Assembly: GCA_039096225.1 (NCBI GenBank)
Contig: JBBPEB010000007.1
Location: forward strand, 1,222,501 to 1,286,500
Reading direction: 5' to 3'
Length of the DNA stretch: 64,000 nt
DNA from: Blastocystis sp. Blastoise
Taxonomy: Eukaryota; Sar; Bigyra; Opalinata; Blastocystidae
The translations under genes were made by a program, and so were the position numbers. Below, in pieces: positions 39,530 to 49,190 of the stretch; within the stretch, counting starts at the first letter, position 1, and the number at the start of each line of letters is the position of its first letter. The notes under the pieces were generated by a model. It saw nothing but the letters and a program-made list of their open reading frames with translations, had not been told where the DNA came from and did no database searches.

Positions 39530-40567
39530 TTAATGAAAAGAAGGATAACCAGAATAATGTTTTTTATTTAAATAAGGATTGAAAATGCGTCGTTGACTAT
39601 CTTGTATGATTTGATCTTGTATGATTTGTAAGATGGATTCTTTAGGTTTATCTTTTTCATCTCGTTCAATACCTTTCAATGAGACTTCTTCTTCAACAGG
39701 TAAAAACTTCTTCATTTTCTTTTCATATGTAGATACACGTTCATTAGGACGTTTAATACCACTACCTGATACTTCACCTTGTTCTTCTCGTTTCTCTTTT
39801 TCACTATCTTCTTCTGTCCATTTCCTTTTCTTTACCATCTTATATACATTCTGTTTACTACCACAATCAGGATTTGTCCATATTGTTAAATCATCACTAC
39901 CTTGTTTTAACATAAAGAATTGATGTGGATCATTCATTAATTCTTCATCTGTAAGAATTTCATTTAGATTCGATGGCATAATCTTTAATTTATCTGGTAA
40001 GAATCCAGGATCACGTTTTAAGATTTGACTATTAATAAAGAAATGAGATACTTGACTTAATATAGATTGATTGGTAACATCTGTATGACTTTGAAGACAT
40101 ATAATAGCATTCTGTTTATAATGACGACCTTTAGATAATATAGATACAATCAATTGTTTGGTTTGTCTAGATAATGGATAGATATCATCCAATACAATAA
40201 AATTATGTTCTGGTAATTTATATGTATTGACTAATTCATCAACAGTTTTAATCTTTTTAAATTTATCATCTACAGAATCATACCATTTATAATCAATTCC
40301 AGCATGTTCACAAATATCTTGAAAGGATGTATAACATTCATTCTTATTGGATGCATCAGGACAAATTACTGTGACTTGTTTATATTTATTTTTAAGATCC
40401 ATAGAACATAAGAGGTTCACAGTTAAGAAAGATTTTCCTGAGAATGTTCTTGCAATAATCAATATGAATTTTGATTCATATGTTTTATGATGGGATTTTC
40501 CATATTTAAATTCTAAGACTCCACATCCTTTACGTGTTTCTTTTAATGGATTTATTTTATTCACCAT
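39530..40567 (-). CDS. Viral DNA-packaging ATPase (A32/FtsK-like), 345 aa
   Basis: Walker A is ARTFSGKSFLTVNLL (residues about 36-50), the first Gly of the usual GxxxxGKS replaced by Ala. Walker B is NFIVLDDIYP. A sensor-like IICLQSHTDVTNQSIL follows the third strand. This order fits the small genome-packaging ATPases of polintons, virophages and large DNA viruses, which pump the genome into preformed capsids. Unusually, about 110 residues are appended after the ATPase fold: a Lys/Glu-rich region with a nuclear-signal-like KMVKKRKWTEE and SGSGIKRP, a possible protease site. It sits between the core and capsid genes, as in related viruses. Confidence 0.85.
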   Translation of the reverse strand: MVNKINPLKETRKGCGVLEFKYGKSHHKTYESKFILIIARTFSGKSFLTVNLLCSMDLKNKYKQVTVICPDASNKNECYTSFQDICEHAGIDYKWYDSVDDKFKKIKTVDELVNTYKLPEHNFIVLDDIYPLSRQTKQLIVSILSKGRHYKQNAIICLQSHTDVTNQSILSQVSHFFINSQILKRDPGFLPDKLKIMPSNLNEILTDEELMNDPHQFFMLKQGSDDLTIWTNPDCGSKQNVYKMVKKRKWTEEDSEKEKREEQGEVSGSGIKRPNERVSTYEKKMKKFLPVEEEVSLKGIERDEKDKPKESILQIIQDQIIQDSQRRIFNPYLNKKHYSGYPSFH

Positions 40568-40584
40568 TTTATATGATTTTAATC

Positions 40585-40594
40585 AACAAAACAA
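40585..40594 (-). terminator. 3'-end motif TTGTTTTGTT
   Basis: 42 bp past the stop of 40636-41307 on its sense strand. Confidence 0.55.
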
Positions 40595-40635
40595 AAAATA
40601 ATTAATGATAAGTTAAAGATAAATAAATGATTTTA

Positions 40636-41307
40636 TTAAGATGCAGTAAAGTATATATAAAGATTTGTATTTGATAAATCAATTGGATTATTTAATTGAT
40701 CATATATTTCCCATTGGATATCTGTATATTTACCATCAATACATGGAATAGATAAATCACTGAGAGCAAATGTATTATCAAATCCTTGTTTAGCATATAA
40801 AGGAATAGAAATTAAATCATTATCTTTATTAATAATATCACAATACACACGTAACATATAGATCTTATACCATGAAATATTATTGGATATATATTCATCA
40901 GTAAATACGATTGTATCACCCGGTGAAAAGTATGATGATTTAATGCCTAAGTATTTAAATAGTCCAGAACTAAGACCACATTCAAACCAATGATTTGATT
41001 TAAAAGTTTTAGTTTCTTTATTATAGCTGAAACCATAAGGTTCTCCTTCAACATAGGATTTCATTTTTTTTCCAATTTCATATAATTGATCTAAAAAATC
41101 TTCTAAAGTATAATTTCCAGCTGGAAATGTATATCTACCAGCATTATCAAAAAACTGAATATTGAATTCAGGAATATTAATGATATCACTTGTATTCACT
41201 AATGTATTGATATGAGTTATATTTTTACCTACTAAATCCAAAGTATAATTGAATTGCTCATGACAGATTTGACTTGTAATTTTACTTAGATGAGATATTG
41301 ATGTCAT
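40636..41307 (-). CDS. Penton/minor capsid-like protein, 223 aa
   Basis: The central segment GRYTFPAGNYTLEDFLDQLY (residues about 53-72) is the P-x-G-x-Y-T-x-x-D/E motif often seen in minor capsid (penton) proteins of polinton-like viruses. It is followed by a strand-rich part with SGLFKYLGIKSSYFSPGDT. The same two motifs occur in the 812-aa protein at 44352. Length near 220 aa fits a single jelly-roll penton. It lies directly downstream of the two capsid-like genes and upstream of the ATPase, the canonical morphogenesis cluster. The call rests on motif and context, not on a firm alignment. Confidence 0.65.
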   Translation of the reverse strand: MTSISHLSKITSQICHEQFNYTLDLVGKNITHINTLVNTSDIINIPEFNIQFFDNAGRYTFPAGNYTLEDFLDQLYEIGKKMKSYVEGEPYGFSYNKETKTFKSNHWFECGLSSGLFKYLGIKSSYFSPGDTIVFTDEYISNNISWYKIYMLRVYCDIINKDNDLISIPLYAKQGFDNTFALSDLSIPCIDGKYTDIQWEIYDQLNNPIDLSNTNLYIYFTAS

Positions 41308-41338
41308 TTTTATTAAATAAATTAATTATGAAATTATA

Positions 41339-41348
41339 AACAAAACAA
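41339..41348 (-). terminator. 3'-end motif TTGTTTTGTT
   Basis: 56 bp past the stop of 41404-42627 on its sense strand. Confidence 0.55.
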
Positions 41349-41403
41349 TATTTTTAAGATTAATATAAAGTTGATACAAATAAGAAAATATTATATAATT
41401 AAA

Positions 41404-42627
41404 TTAATTGGTTGCACCATCTCTAACAAATTTAACAAATATAAAATGAGCATATAAAGTATAAGTACCACTAGTAATATTTGCACCATTATATTCAGTT
41501 AATAAGGAGATATTAACTTCACAACCACTACGAGTATTGACATCAACAACACTTGAAATAGGGAATATATAAATAGGTTGTTCATACCATTTCTCACCAT
41601 TCAAAGGAGATTGAGGATGACTATTACATCTCCAAGTATTATAAAGCATAGCATTAGGAATAATTTGTGATGGATTCGTTGTTTTATATGTAGTAGGGAA
41701 ATCCGTCTTTGGTAAGATATTTTGACCACCAATTTGGAATTGACACATCTTCAATAATTCAGTCTTAATAGGAATCATACTCTTCTCTTGAGTTGTAAAA
41801 TATAACATACAGTAATCAGGTACGAAAACAACACTTCTATTGGATAAGAATTGTTGTGGAGTTGGTTTACCTGCTGTTGTGAATGTTTGTGAATAAACAG
41901 GTGTAGTAAATGCAGATATTTGACAATTATTAGGAATACATTTAATCAAAGCACGTGGATCATTACCAAAATTAATATCATAGATTTGTTGAAGATGAAT
42001 ATAAACACGATCAAATGTTAATGCAGTGATTTTAGTGGTTCCAGTAAATAGATTCTTTAAATAATTTGTAACGAATTGCATCTTCAAAGATTTTACTTTA
42101 ATAGCACAATCAAATGTACCAAGACCAGTAATAAGAGATAAAGGAATAATAACTTGAGCTTTAGTAGAACTTTGCATTCCAGAAATACTGCTTAATGTTG
42201 TATTATATAAGCATTCAGTCATACTATACATAGATTTATCAATTTCATCTTTACTTAATTCTTTAATAGTAACAAATTTTCTTGCTTTACTGGATTCAAT
42301 AGAAGATTCAGAATAATTAATAAGAATATCTTGACCCGTAGGAGATACAAACGTAAGATCTGTAGTAATTTTATCAATAATACTATAGATATTAGAATGT
42401 TGTACAACAGAACTAGTTGTAGCTGCATTTGTTGTAATATTGAAATTCAGTTCTAAGAATGAATTACTGAAATCAATAAAAGGACTATCCACTGAATTAT
42501 ATAAGAATTCAAATGGATAAGGTTGATTTAATAAATCTTGACTTGTAGAAACTAGAATAGGAATTTGTACAGGTTTAATAGTTTGATTTGCCTTTGAAGG
42601 TAAGAATTGTCTTGGGAATCCTTCCAT
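41404..42627 (-). CDS. Major capsid-like protein 1 (double jelly-roll candidate), 407 aa
   Basis: The N-terminal third contains PFEFLYNSVDSPFIDFSNSF (residues about 35-54) followed by LELNFNI. This is the pattern of a strand, a turn and F-I-D-x-S/N-x-S-x-L found at the start of polinton/PLV double jelly-roll capsid proteins. The rest is strand-rich with many Thr/Ser/Asn and few charged residues, ending FIFVKFVRDGA. The 490-aa neighbour shares its layout: the VDNTYINFNQSYLDLTV equivalent, SxARKFVTIKELSKDEIDKS against RGRKMILLKDISKNDLEKS, the QTEFPT-like motif and IYIFPISS against IYIIPTKA. The two are paralogues. About 400 aa is short for a double jelly roll but within range. It should form hexameric capsomers. 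Confidence 0.72.
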   Translation of the reverse strand: MEGFPRQFLPSKANQTIKPVQIPILVSTSQDLLNQPYPFEFLYNSVDSPFIDFSNSFLELNFNITTNAATTSSVVQHSNIYSIIDKITTDLTFVSPTGQDILINYSESSIESSKARKFVTIKELSKDEIDKSMYSMTECLYNTTLSSISGMQSSTKAQVIIPLSLITGLGTFDCAIKVKSLKMQFVTNYLKNLFTGTTKITALTFDRVYIHLQQIYDINFGNDPRALIKCIPNNCQISAFTTPVYSQTFTTAGKPTPQQFLSNRSVVFVPDYCMLYFTTQEKSMIPIKTELLKMCQFQIGGQNILPKTDFPTTYKTTNPSQIIPNAMLYNTWRCNSHPQSPLNGEKWYEQPIYIFPISSVVDVNTRSGCEVNISLLTEYNGANITSGTYTLYAHFIFVKFVRDGATN

Positions 42628-42718
42628 TTTAATAATTATTGTTTATGTATTTTTTTAACAAAAATAAAAATAAAATAATAATAATATTTTATAATTATTA
42701 ATTAATTTAAATTTTTAT

Positions 42719-42728
42719 AACAAAACAA
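42719..42728 (-). terminator. 3'-end motif TTGTTTTGTT
   Basis: 76 bp past the stop of 42804-44276 on its sense strand. Confidence 0.55.
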
Positions 42729-42803
42729 ATGATTGGAATATAGAATAGAATAGAATTAATTAAACAAGTTAACGTTAAGAATAGTAAGTAAGAAATATTA
42801 AAT

Positions 42804-44276
42804 TTAAATATCACGTACACTACGTACAGCAATCATATGTAATGTATAAGGATGCTTCTCATTTAGTTCAGTATTAATATGTTTATAAATACCAGCATGA
42901 GAAGCAACGGCATAAGAAGCACCAGTGTCAGGTGTCCATATTTTAGTAGTTTCATTATATGTACATGTATATCCATCAGGAACAGTAGATGAATCAGCAT
43001 GACCATATTCAATATCATGGACATCTAGATTACAATCAAAATTCATTTCTATACCACTATCTGATTGGATATTCATTAATGCTTTAGTTGGAATAATATA
43101 AATAGGATGTTTAATCCATTCATCATATTTAAGAATAGTTTCAGGATTTGAATTATCAGCCCATAAACAATATAGATTTTTATTAGGACAAGATAAACTA
43201 GCAGTTTCTTCATTATTGAAGACATGACCTTTAGTAGTAAGATTATGATAATACATTTGAGTAGGGAATTCAGTTTGAGGGAACATTTGAACATCACCAA
43301 TCAAACAACTTTGATATTTAGGCCATACAGATGGACTAGCTACATTACTAATAGTTGTTGAACTATAACCATTTGTAAACCAGTATAATATATATTCAGG
43401 TATAAATGGTAAAGCTCTATTGATATTGAAATGATCACTAGTTATTCTTGTATTTTGATAATCGACTTGAATACATGTAGGTATAGTTTTATATAATTCA
43501 TTCGTTTGGAATTGAATATCTTTATAAGTCATTAAATTCATAGTAGCTGATTCCAATTCAAATGTCTTAAACCATTTTTCATCAGTTAGATGTAACCATT
43601 GTGTTGATAATTTAGCACCACCATTCTTGAAATAAATACTCATATTATTATCAATTAAGGATTCAATTGTACTCGTTCTAAATAGCATATTGAAATGTTT
43701 AGTTAATATTAAAGAATCTCCATCAACACCTAAACCACTAATGAGATATAAAGGAATAGCAATATGAATAGATTGTTTTGGATGTGCACGTATATAACGA
43801 ATAGAATTCAATTCATAAGTATCTGCAGATAAATCTTCACCATACATAGATTTTTCTAAATCATTCTTACTGATATCTTTTAATAAAATCATCTTACGAC
43901 CACGTGAAGCATGTGTACAGTTTTCTTCATATTTCAAAGCACGATCAGATCCATCAGGTAAAGTATAAACCATTTCAACATCAGTGGAATCAATAATAGA
44001 ATAAATATTAGCTTTCTGAACTAATTGATCCAAGAAATATTGACATAATTGATCATAGGTGAAACTAACAGAAGTACCTGTTTCATCTAAATAAACAGAA
44101 ACTGGTCCAGCTTTATCTGTTACAGTTGCCTTGACAGTAAGATCCAAATATGATTGATTGAAATTGATATAAGTATTATCCACATTAGTCCAATGATATT
44201 GAAAGATATAAGGACTTGATAGAATATCAGTATCACTTTGAATAGGAATATTATCTTTAATTCTTAAGATTCTCAT
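42804..44276 (-). CDS. Major capsid-like protein 2 (double jelly-roll candidate), 490 aa
   Basis: Paralogue of the 407-aa protein. Shared markers in order: PYIFQYHWTNVDNTYINFNQ with SYLDL, KANIYSIIDS (against HSNIYSIIDKI), GRKMILLKDISKNDLEKSMY, IHIAIPLYLISGLG (against VIIPLSLITGLG), FPQTEFPTQMYYHNL and HPIYIIPTKA. It is about 80 residues longer, with insertions in the middle and near the C-terminus. Two capsid paralogues in tandem suggest a capsid lattice with two kinds of capsomer, or one major and one minor form. It is the first gene of the leftward block; only 75 bp separates its ATG from that of the divergent 44352 gene, so a shared late promoter is likely there. No HSE occurs in this gap. 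Confidence 0.72.
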   Translation of the reverse strand: MRILRIKDNIPIQSDTDILSSPYIFQYHWTNVDNTYINFNQSYLDLTVKATVTDKAGPVSVYLDETGTSVSFTYDQLCQYFLDQLVQKANIYSIIDSTDVEMVYTLPDGSDRALKYEENCTHASRGRKMILLKDISKNDLEKSMYGEDLSADTYELNSIRYIRAHPKQSIHIAIPLYLISGLGVDGDSLILTKHFNMLFRTSTIESLIDNNMSIYFKNGGAKLSTQWLHLTDEKWFKTFELESATMNLMTYKDIQFQTNELYKTIPTCIQVDYQNTRITSDHFNINRALPFIPEYILYWFTNGYSSTTISNVASPSVWPKYQSCLIGDVQMFPQTEFPTQMYYHNLTTKGHVFNNEETASLSCPNKNLYCLWADNSNPETILKYDEWIKHPIYIIPTKALMNIQSDSGIEMNFDCNLDVHDIEYGHADSSTVPDGYTCTYNETTKIWTPDTGASYAVASHAGIYKHINTELNEKHPYTLHMIAVRSVRDI

Positions 44277-44351
44277 TTTTTTTTTAAATAAAAAAATATT
44301 AATAAATAAAATAAAATTAATATAAATTATTATTTAATAAATTAGAAAAAT
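44277..44351. promoter_or_regulatory. Divergent viral (late?) promoter region
   Basis: 75 bp of almost pure A/T separates the divergent structural blocks. It lacks TTC/GAA heat-shock units and lacks TTGTTTTGTT, so structural genes must use another signal; A-runs and TATA-like words are present but not distinctive. Confidence 0.45.
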
Positions 44352-46790
44352 ATGGAACTTGATGATGATAATTATGAAGAACAGACTTCATTAGAAGAGA
44401 AGGATACTCGTATTAAAACACATGTAGTCCCTATTGATGTTCGTTGTATTGATAATCAATTCAATATACATTTATCGAATTCTATTGATATCACTAAAAA
44501 TATCATTTCTTATATTGATCTTAATTTAATTGGTAGTGAAAGTGTGCCTCTATTTGATACATTCACAAAAACACAAATATTCAAATATATAAATACTCGT
44601 GTCAATGGTAATAGTTCCGTATATACAATCACTTTAGATCAGAAAAATTATTCCATTCCACAATTATTAGAACTATGTCATTTTGATGTATGTGATAGAC
44701 CAGTAATAAAAGATTCTCCTGATATTGATCCTACTGTCAAAATTAATGAATCCCCTACAATAACCATTGATAGAGATGATTGGTATTGTGAATTCACAAT
44801 TGCTAATACTAGACGTGGCTTTTATTTCCCAAGAGGAACCTATACAGATATAGAATTTTGGTGGGTTGCTGTATGTTGTGTATCAGCTGTATGGAAAAAA
44901 CCGGTAGGTAATCGAGTAATGATGAAATATGATGATGATACTATAACAATATATAGACCTGAAGTCCCCACTTATAAAATTCCTGTTACAACAACAGGAA
45001 CTTATACATTAAATGGATTCTTAACTAATGGAAGTAATGATTATAAAACATATACTGTTTCAACACAAGATAGTGAAAATAAAATAACTTGTGAAGTAAA
45101 TGGTGCTCATACATTTTATTTTAATTGGTCAAGTAGTAATATACTCAGTTTAGAAAGGCAATTATTCACTGGTTTGAAAATAAATAGCAATACATTGGTG
45201 TATACTACACCTCAAAAAGAAATTACATTAAATAGAATGAAAAGAACAGTTACAGTTGAAGATAAATATAATACTATGATTATTAGACATATAAATAAAT
45301 ATGATGGTAATTATGACACTACATTCACTGTTCCTCCTGGTGACTATACTGAAGATGAATTCTATGATTTATTAGAAAGTTCAATTAATAATACTATTAA
45401 AACAAATTATTTAAGTATATCAAAAGATGCTCAAACTATGGACGATAAGGATGGATATATTTTATATTTATCATTTCAAGATATTGATTCAACATCATGG
45501 ACACTTACAGCTATAGATATAGAACATTCATTATTTAAGTATCGTGGTGCTCTACATAATATACGACCTGATCTGGTTTATGATGAACAAGGATGTTTTG
45601 CTTGGCATGTATCTTATGGTAAACAATTATTACCAGATACACCTGTTGATTTGAATACATTAGATTTAGATGGTAATTATAAGTGTTATACTGATAGTTA
45701 TCATATAGATTTTTCTCAAGCTCAAGAATTAGGTGAAATCTTAGGTTATAATAAATTAGGTCATGATGAAATTATTAATTATGGTGTTCATAATATTGAT
45801 AGTAGTCGTCCAAAAGGAATGTTAATAGCTCAATCGAATATAGTAGATAATAGTCAGAATTCTTTATATTCATTCAATGTGAATAATTATAAAGGAAATA
45901 ATGAATTTCATGATATTATGAATATTAATGTGTCTCCTTATTTGAATACAATACAAGATATTATTATACGATATACTGATAAGAATAAACAATATGTGAA
46001 TTTCAATGATAATTGTATTTTAAGAGGATTCTTAGAATTCTCAGATACAGTAGATACGATTCAACCAAGTGAAACTATTAAGAAATTATGTTTGAATTGT
46101 CAAACAGCAGACACACAATTCTATGCTGAATATCCTACATTGAATATCCAAAATAAGATCTTAAAAGATATTATTATTCAGAATGATACTGATACGATCC
46201 AAACAAATGCATCTAAATTATGTACTGGATATATAAATGGATCTTATTATCCTACATTTAGTTTTCCTTTATCGGATAAATATGTTACATATAGTAATAT
46301 AAATTCTCCAATTACAATTGATCATCATATAGATTTAAGATTTGATGAATTATTCAAAGGAAATATCATTTGTAATATATGTGAACCGAATGGTAGTGAT
46401 ATACGTTTCAAAGCTTATGATGAAGTATATTGTGATTTTAGTACGAGTAAGAATTTAATTTATGAATTGAAGAAAACCAATGTCTATGGATATCAATACT
46501 TAACGAATATACAAATTATATCAGTGTATGGTCAATCCACTGATTACTTATATCCTATTTCATTAAGATGCTTTACTAATGAATATGAGAATAATATTCA
46601 TGTTATTGATACTACAAATCTACCTTATTACTATTCGAATGGTATTAAATATGAAGGTATATCAAATAAGATCAATAAGAATGTTTATTATTGTAATCGT
46701 AAATTATTAAAGTTATTACCTCATGATAATATGTTCTTTATAACATGTGATTATCCTTGTGTTGTTTTATTAACTATCTCTTATATATAA
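44352..46790 (+). CDS. Large penton-like multidomain viral protein, 812 aa
   Basis: Strand-rich, no membrane helix. At least two copies of the penton motif occur: GFYFPRGTYTDIEFWWVAVC (residues about 155-174) and TFTVPPGDYTEDEFYDLLES (about 324-343); a third, divergent one is TTTGTYTLNGFL. HSLFKYRGAL echoes GLFKYLGIKSS of the 223-aa protein. The protein therefore looks like duplicated penton/jelly-roll modules, followed by a long C-terminal region without recognised homology ending VVLLTISYI. A spike, vertex or attachment protein is the most economical reading, but this is inference. It opens the rightward block and is followed after 32 bp by the 3'-end motif. Confidence 0.6.
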   Translation: MELDDDNYEEQTSLEEKDTRIKTHVVPIDVRCIDNQFNIHLSNSIDITKNIISYIDLNLIGSESVPLFDTFTKTQIFKYINTRVNGNSSVYTITLDQKNYSIPQLLELCHFDVCDRPVIKDSPDIDPTVKINESPTITIDRDDWYCEFTIANTRRGFYFPRGTYTDIEFWWVAVCCVSAVWKKPVGNRVMMKYDDDTITIYRPEVPTYKIPVTTTGTYTLNGFLTNGSNDYKTYTVSTQDSENKITCEVNGAHTFYFNWSSSNILSLERQLFTGLKINSNTLVYTTPQKEITLNRMKRTVTVEDKYNTMIIRHINKYDGNYDTTFTVPPGDYTEDEFYDLLESSINNTIKTNYLSISKDAQTMDDKDGYILYLSFQDIDSTSWTLTAIDIEHSLFKYRGALHNIRPDLVYDEQGCFAWHVSYGKQLLPDTPVDLNTLDLDGNYKCYTDSYHIDFSQAQELGEILGYNKLGHDEIINYGVHNIDSSRPKGMLIAQSNIVDNSQNSLYSFNVNNYKGNNEFHDIMNINVSPYLNTIQDIIIRYTDKNKQYVNFNDNCILRGFLEFSDTVDTIQPSETIKKLCLNCQTADTQFYAEYPTLNIQNKILKDIIIQNDTDTIQTNASKLCTGYINGSYYPTFSFPLSDKYVTYSNINSPITIDHHIDLRFDELFKGNIICNICEPNGSDIRFKAYDEVYCDFSTSKNLIYELKKTNVYGYQYLTNIQIISVYGQSTDYLYPISLRCFTNEYENNIHVIDTTNLPYYYSNGIKYEGISNKINKNVYYCNRKLLKLLPHDNMFFITCDYPCVVLLTISYI

Positions 46791-46821
46791 ATATTTTAAT
46801 TCATTTCATTTAAATTAAAAA

Positions 46822-46830
46822 TGTTTTGTT
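46822..46830 (+). terminator. 3'-end motif TGTTTTGTT
   Basis: 32 bp past the stop of the 812-aa gene; a 9-of-10 match (A instead of the first T). Confidence 0.55.
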
Positions 46831-46858
46831 ATATTATTCATTTAAAAATTATTAAAAA

Positions 46859-47281
46859 ATGGAGCCTAAATCTGTATCTGAATCCTTACATTCTTTATCA
46901 AGTACAAGTTCAACAAGTTCAGATAGTTCAACAACAACCACATTATCCGAAGAAGAAATAGAAAAGAAAAATACTTTATTAGAATTTATTATAAAAGCTA
47001 TAAAATGTTTATTTGAGAAATCAACTGAATTCTTTCAATTAATTGTTAAAAATATAGATATTCATTGTAATTGTTGTAATCCACAAACAAAGAAAGTCTA
47101 TTATAAGACAATGAAAATACAACAAACTATTATAGAAGAAGAAGTCAAACATATATCAGAAGTCTTGAATGAATTAGAAGAAATTGATTCTAATCAAAAT
47201 GAATCAATACAAGAATTAGCTGTTCAATTAATGAAATTAAATATAAGTGTTGATTCTATTGTTCAATCTCTTCATTTATAA
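46859..47281 (+). CDS. Small viral coiled-coil protein, 140 aa
   Basis: No family recognised. The N-terminus is a Ser/Thr run (residues about 6-29) leading into SEEEIEKKNTLLEFIIKAI. A Cys-rich patch HCNCCNPQTKK sits at about residues 61-71; then a heptad-rich helix (EEEVKHISEVLNELEEIDSN and on) runs to the end. It may be a small oligomeric virion or scaffold protein. It lies between the 812-aa protein and the recombinase with short gaps on both sides. Confidence 0.6.
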   Translation: MEPKSVSESLHSLSSTSSTSSDSSTTTTLSEEEIEKKNTLLEFIIKAIKCLFEKSTEFFQLIVKNIDIHCNCCNPQTKKVYYKTMKIQQTIIEEEVKHISEVLNELEEIDSNQNESIQELAVQLMKLNISVDSIVQSLHL

Positions 47282-47315
47282 TTCTATGAAATGTTATAAA
47301 ATATTAATAATAAAT

Positions 47316-47325
47316 TTGTTTTGTT
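47316..47325 (+). terminator. 3'-end motif TTGTTTTGTT
   Basis: 35 bp past the stop of 46859-47281. Confidence 0.55.
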
Positions 47326-47348
47326 TATAAATAATTTAATTTTTAATA

Positions 47349-49145
47349 ATGCAATCAACAGGTTATTCAGATAAAGATTGTGAAGAATTCTTTACAAATT
47401 GTATAGATCAATTATTACATTGGAAGAAAATACAATTATCAACAAGTATAAATTGGAAGAAATGGATCAAGACAATATGTAAGAAATTTCGTAATGAAGA
47501 ACGAATTCAAATAGATGATATGGAAGAACCATTCTTTTGTGTAGAAGTCTTAACAGATCCATTTCAATTTCAAAATGTTATGCAACATACACAAACAGAA
47601 GCTCCTGGACAACAAGGTGGATTATCCAATACTACAGTAGCTAATTATATGCAAATGATTACTTATATAATGAAGAATATATCTATTTGTACAGATGATG
47701 AAGATATCATTAATTATAAAGCATTTACTCCACAAAATATAAAGAAATGGGAACATTTATGGGGTTCTTTACAAATTGATGCTACTTATTCAAGACATTA
47801 TGAAATCACTCAGAAAATTATTAATTGTGAAGCTGATTGGGGAGAAATCATTAATATCACCAAAAAGAATTATTTAGAGAATCCTAATGATTTATATTAT
47901 GTGAATAGTTATTTATTAGTTTTAACTTATGATACACTCTGTGCTCGTAATGATTATAATGATTGTGTAATCTATACTCGTGGCCAACAAATTCCTTTAT
48001 CCTTAAGAAGAACAACCAATTATATTGATTTAAATACTTTGACTATTCATGTGAATGATACAAAGAATCGATTTGAAATCGGTAAGAATGAATATCCTAC
48101 TTATCAATATTTATCAGAAGAATATTTGAATGTCTTAGCTAGATCCTTACGTTTATTTCCAAGACATTATTTATTTGTTACTGAGAATGGTGGTAAAGTA
48201 CGTGATTTGAAATTTGGTGATGAATATATAAAACCCCATTTAGGCTGGATTTATAAAACACAACAGAATAATTCTTTAATTAATGGTTGTGATATTATAA
48301 GACATTTATTTGCTCAATATTATTATAGATTATCAAGAGAAGCACAATTCCAACATAATGATTCAGAACACGAATCTAAAGGTGTAGAACTCTTTGAAAA
48401 TTCGATTATGAAGATGTTACATAGTCAATCAACACATATGGAAAATTATATATCTCCTTATTTATCTTCTCATTCAACTAAATTACAAGATTTAGATAAT
48501 AAAACAAGAACATTTCATATTGATATGAATAATATTACTTATACAAGAGAAATTAATCAATTAAATAAATTATTATTTTTATGTAAACGATTTAATGATC
48601 GTATAGAACAATATGAAGAAGACTATGAAGATGTATTTGGTAAAGAGAATTTCAATATGAAATCAGAATCGATATTAAGTAGTCTAGAACAATATTCATC
48701 AGATAATGATACTATAATGATTACATTAAGATATTATAAAGATCTATTAAAGCATAAGTATCCAGATAAAAACGATTTAGAAAATGAATTACCTGTAGGA
48801 TGTTCGTTAGAATCTGAAGAAGTTCCAGAGAATTCTAGAGATCGTTATAATCGTTTTATACGTAATAAACAATTATTACCTGATCATTTACATAATAATA
48901 CAACAGATTCAGAATTAACGAATACTCAAGCATCTCTTATGCAACAGAATACTCAAGATGAAAACTCTACACCTATAGTTATGAATAATTCAGATACTTA
49001 TGCATTACGTAGTCTTTCTACTATGCCTCCTTTAGAACCTATTCATCGGGGTCATGGTTTATGTAAAAAACATAAAGGTAATGCATTCTTTAAAGTCAAA
49101 GTCCCTAAAAAACATTTTCATGGAATTCAATTTAAATTTTATTAA
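47349..49145 (+). CDS. Tyrosine recombinase/integrase, 598 aa
   Basis: The catalytic core spans about residues 180-380. Arg I is in LTYDTLCARNDYNDCVI, the beta-hairpin Lys in VNDTKNRFEIG, Arg II in GCDIIRHLFAQYYYR, and the nucleophile Tyr in MLHSQSTHMENYISPYL. In the HxxR box the first His is Asp (DIIR), while the following RH is kept. The N-terminal part (LSNTTVANYMQMITYIM) suits a core-binding domain. A long C-terminal extension (residues 400-598) is helical, then disordered, ending in a basic GHGLCKKHKGNAFFKVKVPK tail, unusual for the family. It probably integrates or resolves the viral genome; several virophages and polinton-like viruses use this enzyme instead of a DDE integrase. It is convergent with the primase-helicase. 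Confidence 0.82.
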   Translation: MQSTGYSDKDCEEFFTNCIDQLLHWKKIQLSTSINWKKWIKTICKKFRNEERIQIDDMEEPFFCVEVLTDPFQFQNVMQHTQTEAPGQQGGLSNTTVANYMQMITYIMKNISICTDDEDIINYKAFTPQNIKKWEHLWGSLQIDATYSRHYEITQKIINCEADWGEIINITKKNYLENPNDLYYVNSYLLVLTYDTLCARNDYNDCVIYTRGQQIPLSLRRTTNYIDLNTLTIHVNDTKNRFEIGKNEYPTYQYLSEEYLNVLARSLRLFPRHYLFVTENGGKVRDLKFGDEYIKPHLGWIYKTQQNNSLINGCDIIRHLFAQYYYRLSREAQFQHNDSEHESKGVELFENSIMKMLHSQSTHMENYISPYLSSHSTKLQDLDNKTRTFHIDMNNITYTREINQLNKLLFLCKRFNDRIEQYEEDYEDVFGKENFNMKSESILSSLEQYSSDNDTIMITLRYYKDLLKHKYPDKNDLENELPVGCSLESEEVPENSRDRYNRFIRNKQLLPDHLHNNTTDSELTNTQASLMQQNTQDENSTPIVMNNSDTYALRSLSTMPPLEPIHRGHGLCKKHKGNAFFKVKVPKKHFHGIQFKFY

Positions 49146-49151
49146 TTTTAA

Positions 49152-49161
49152 AACAAAACAA
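49152..49161 (-). terminator. 3'-end motif TTGTTTTGTT
   Basis: 30 bp past the stop of the primase-helicase on its sense strand. Confidence 0.55.
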
Positions 49162-49190
49162 CTTTTTATAATAAAAAAATAAATATATAT

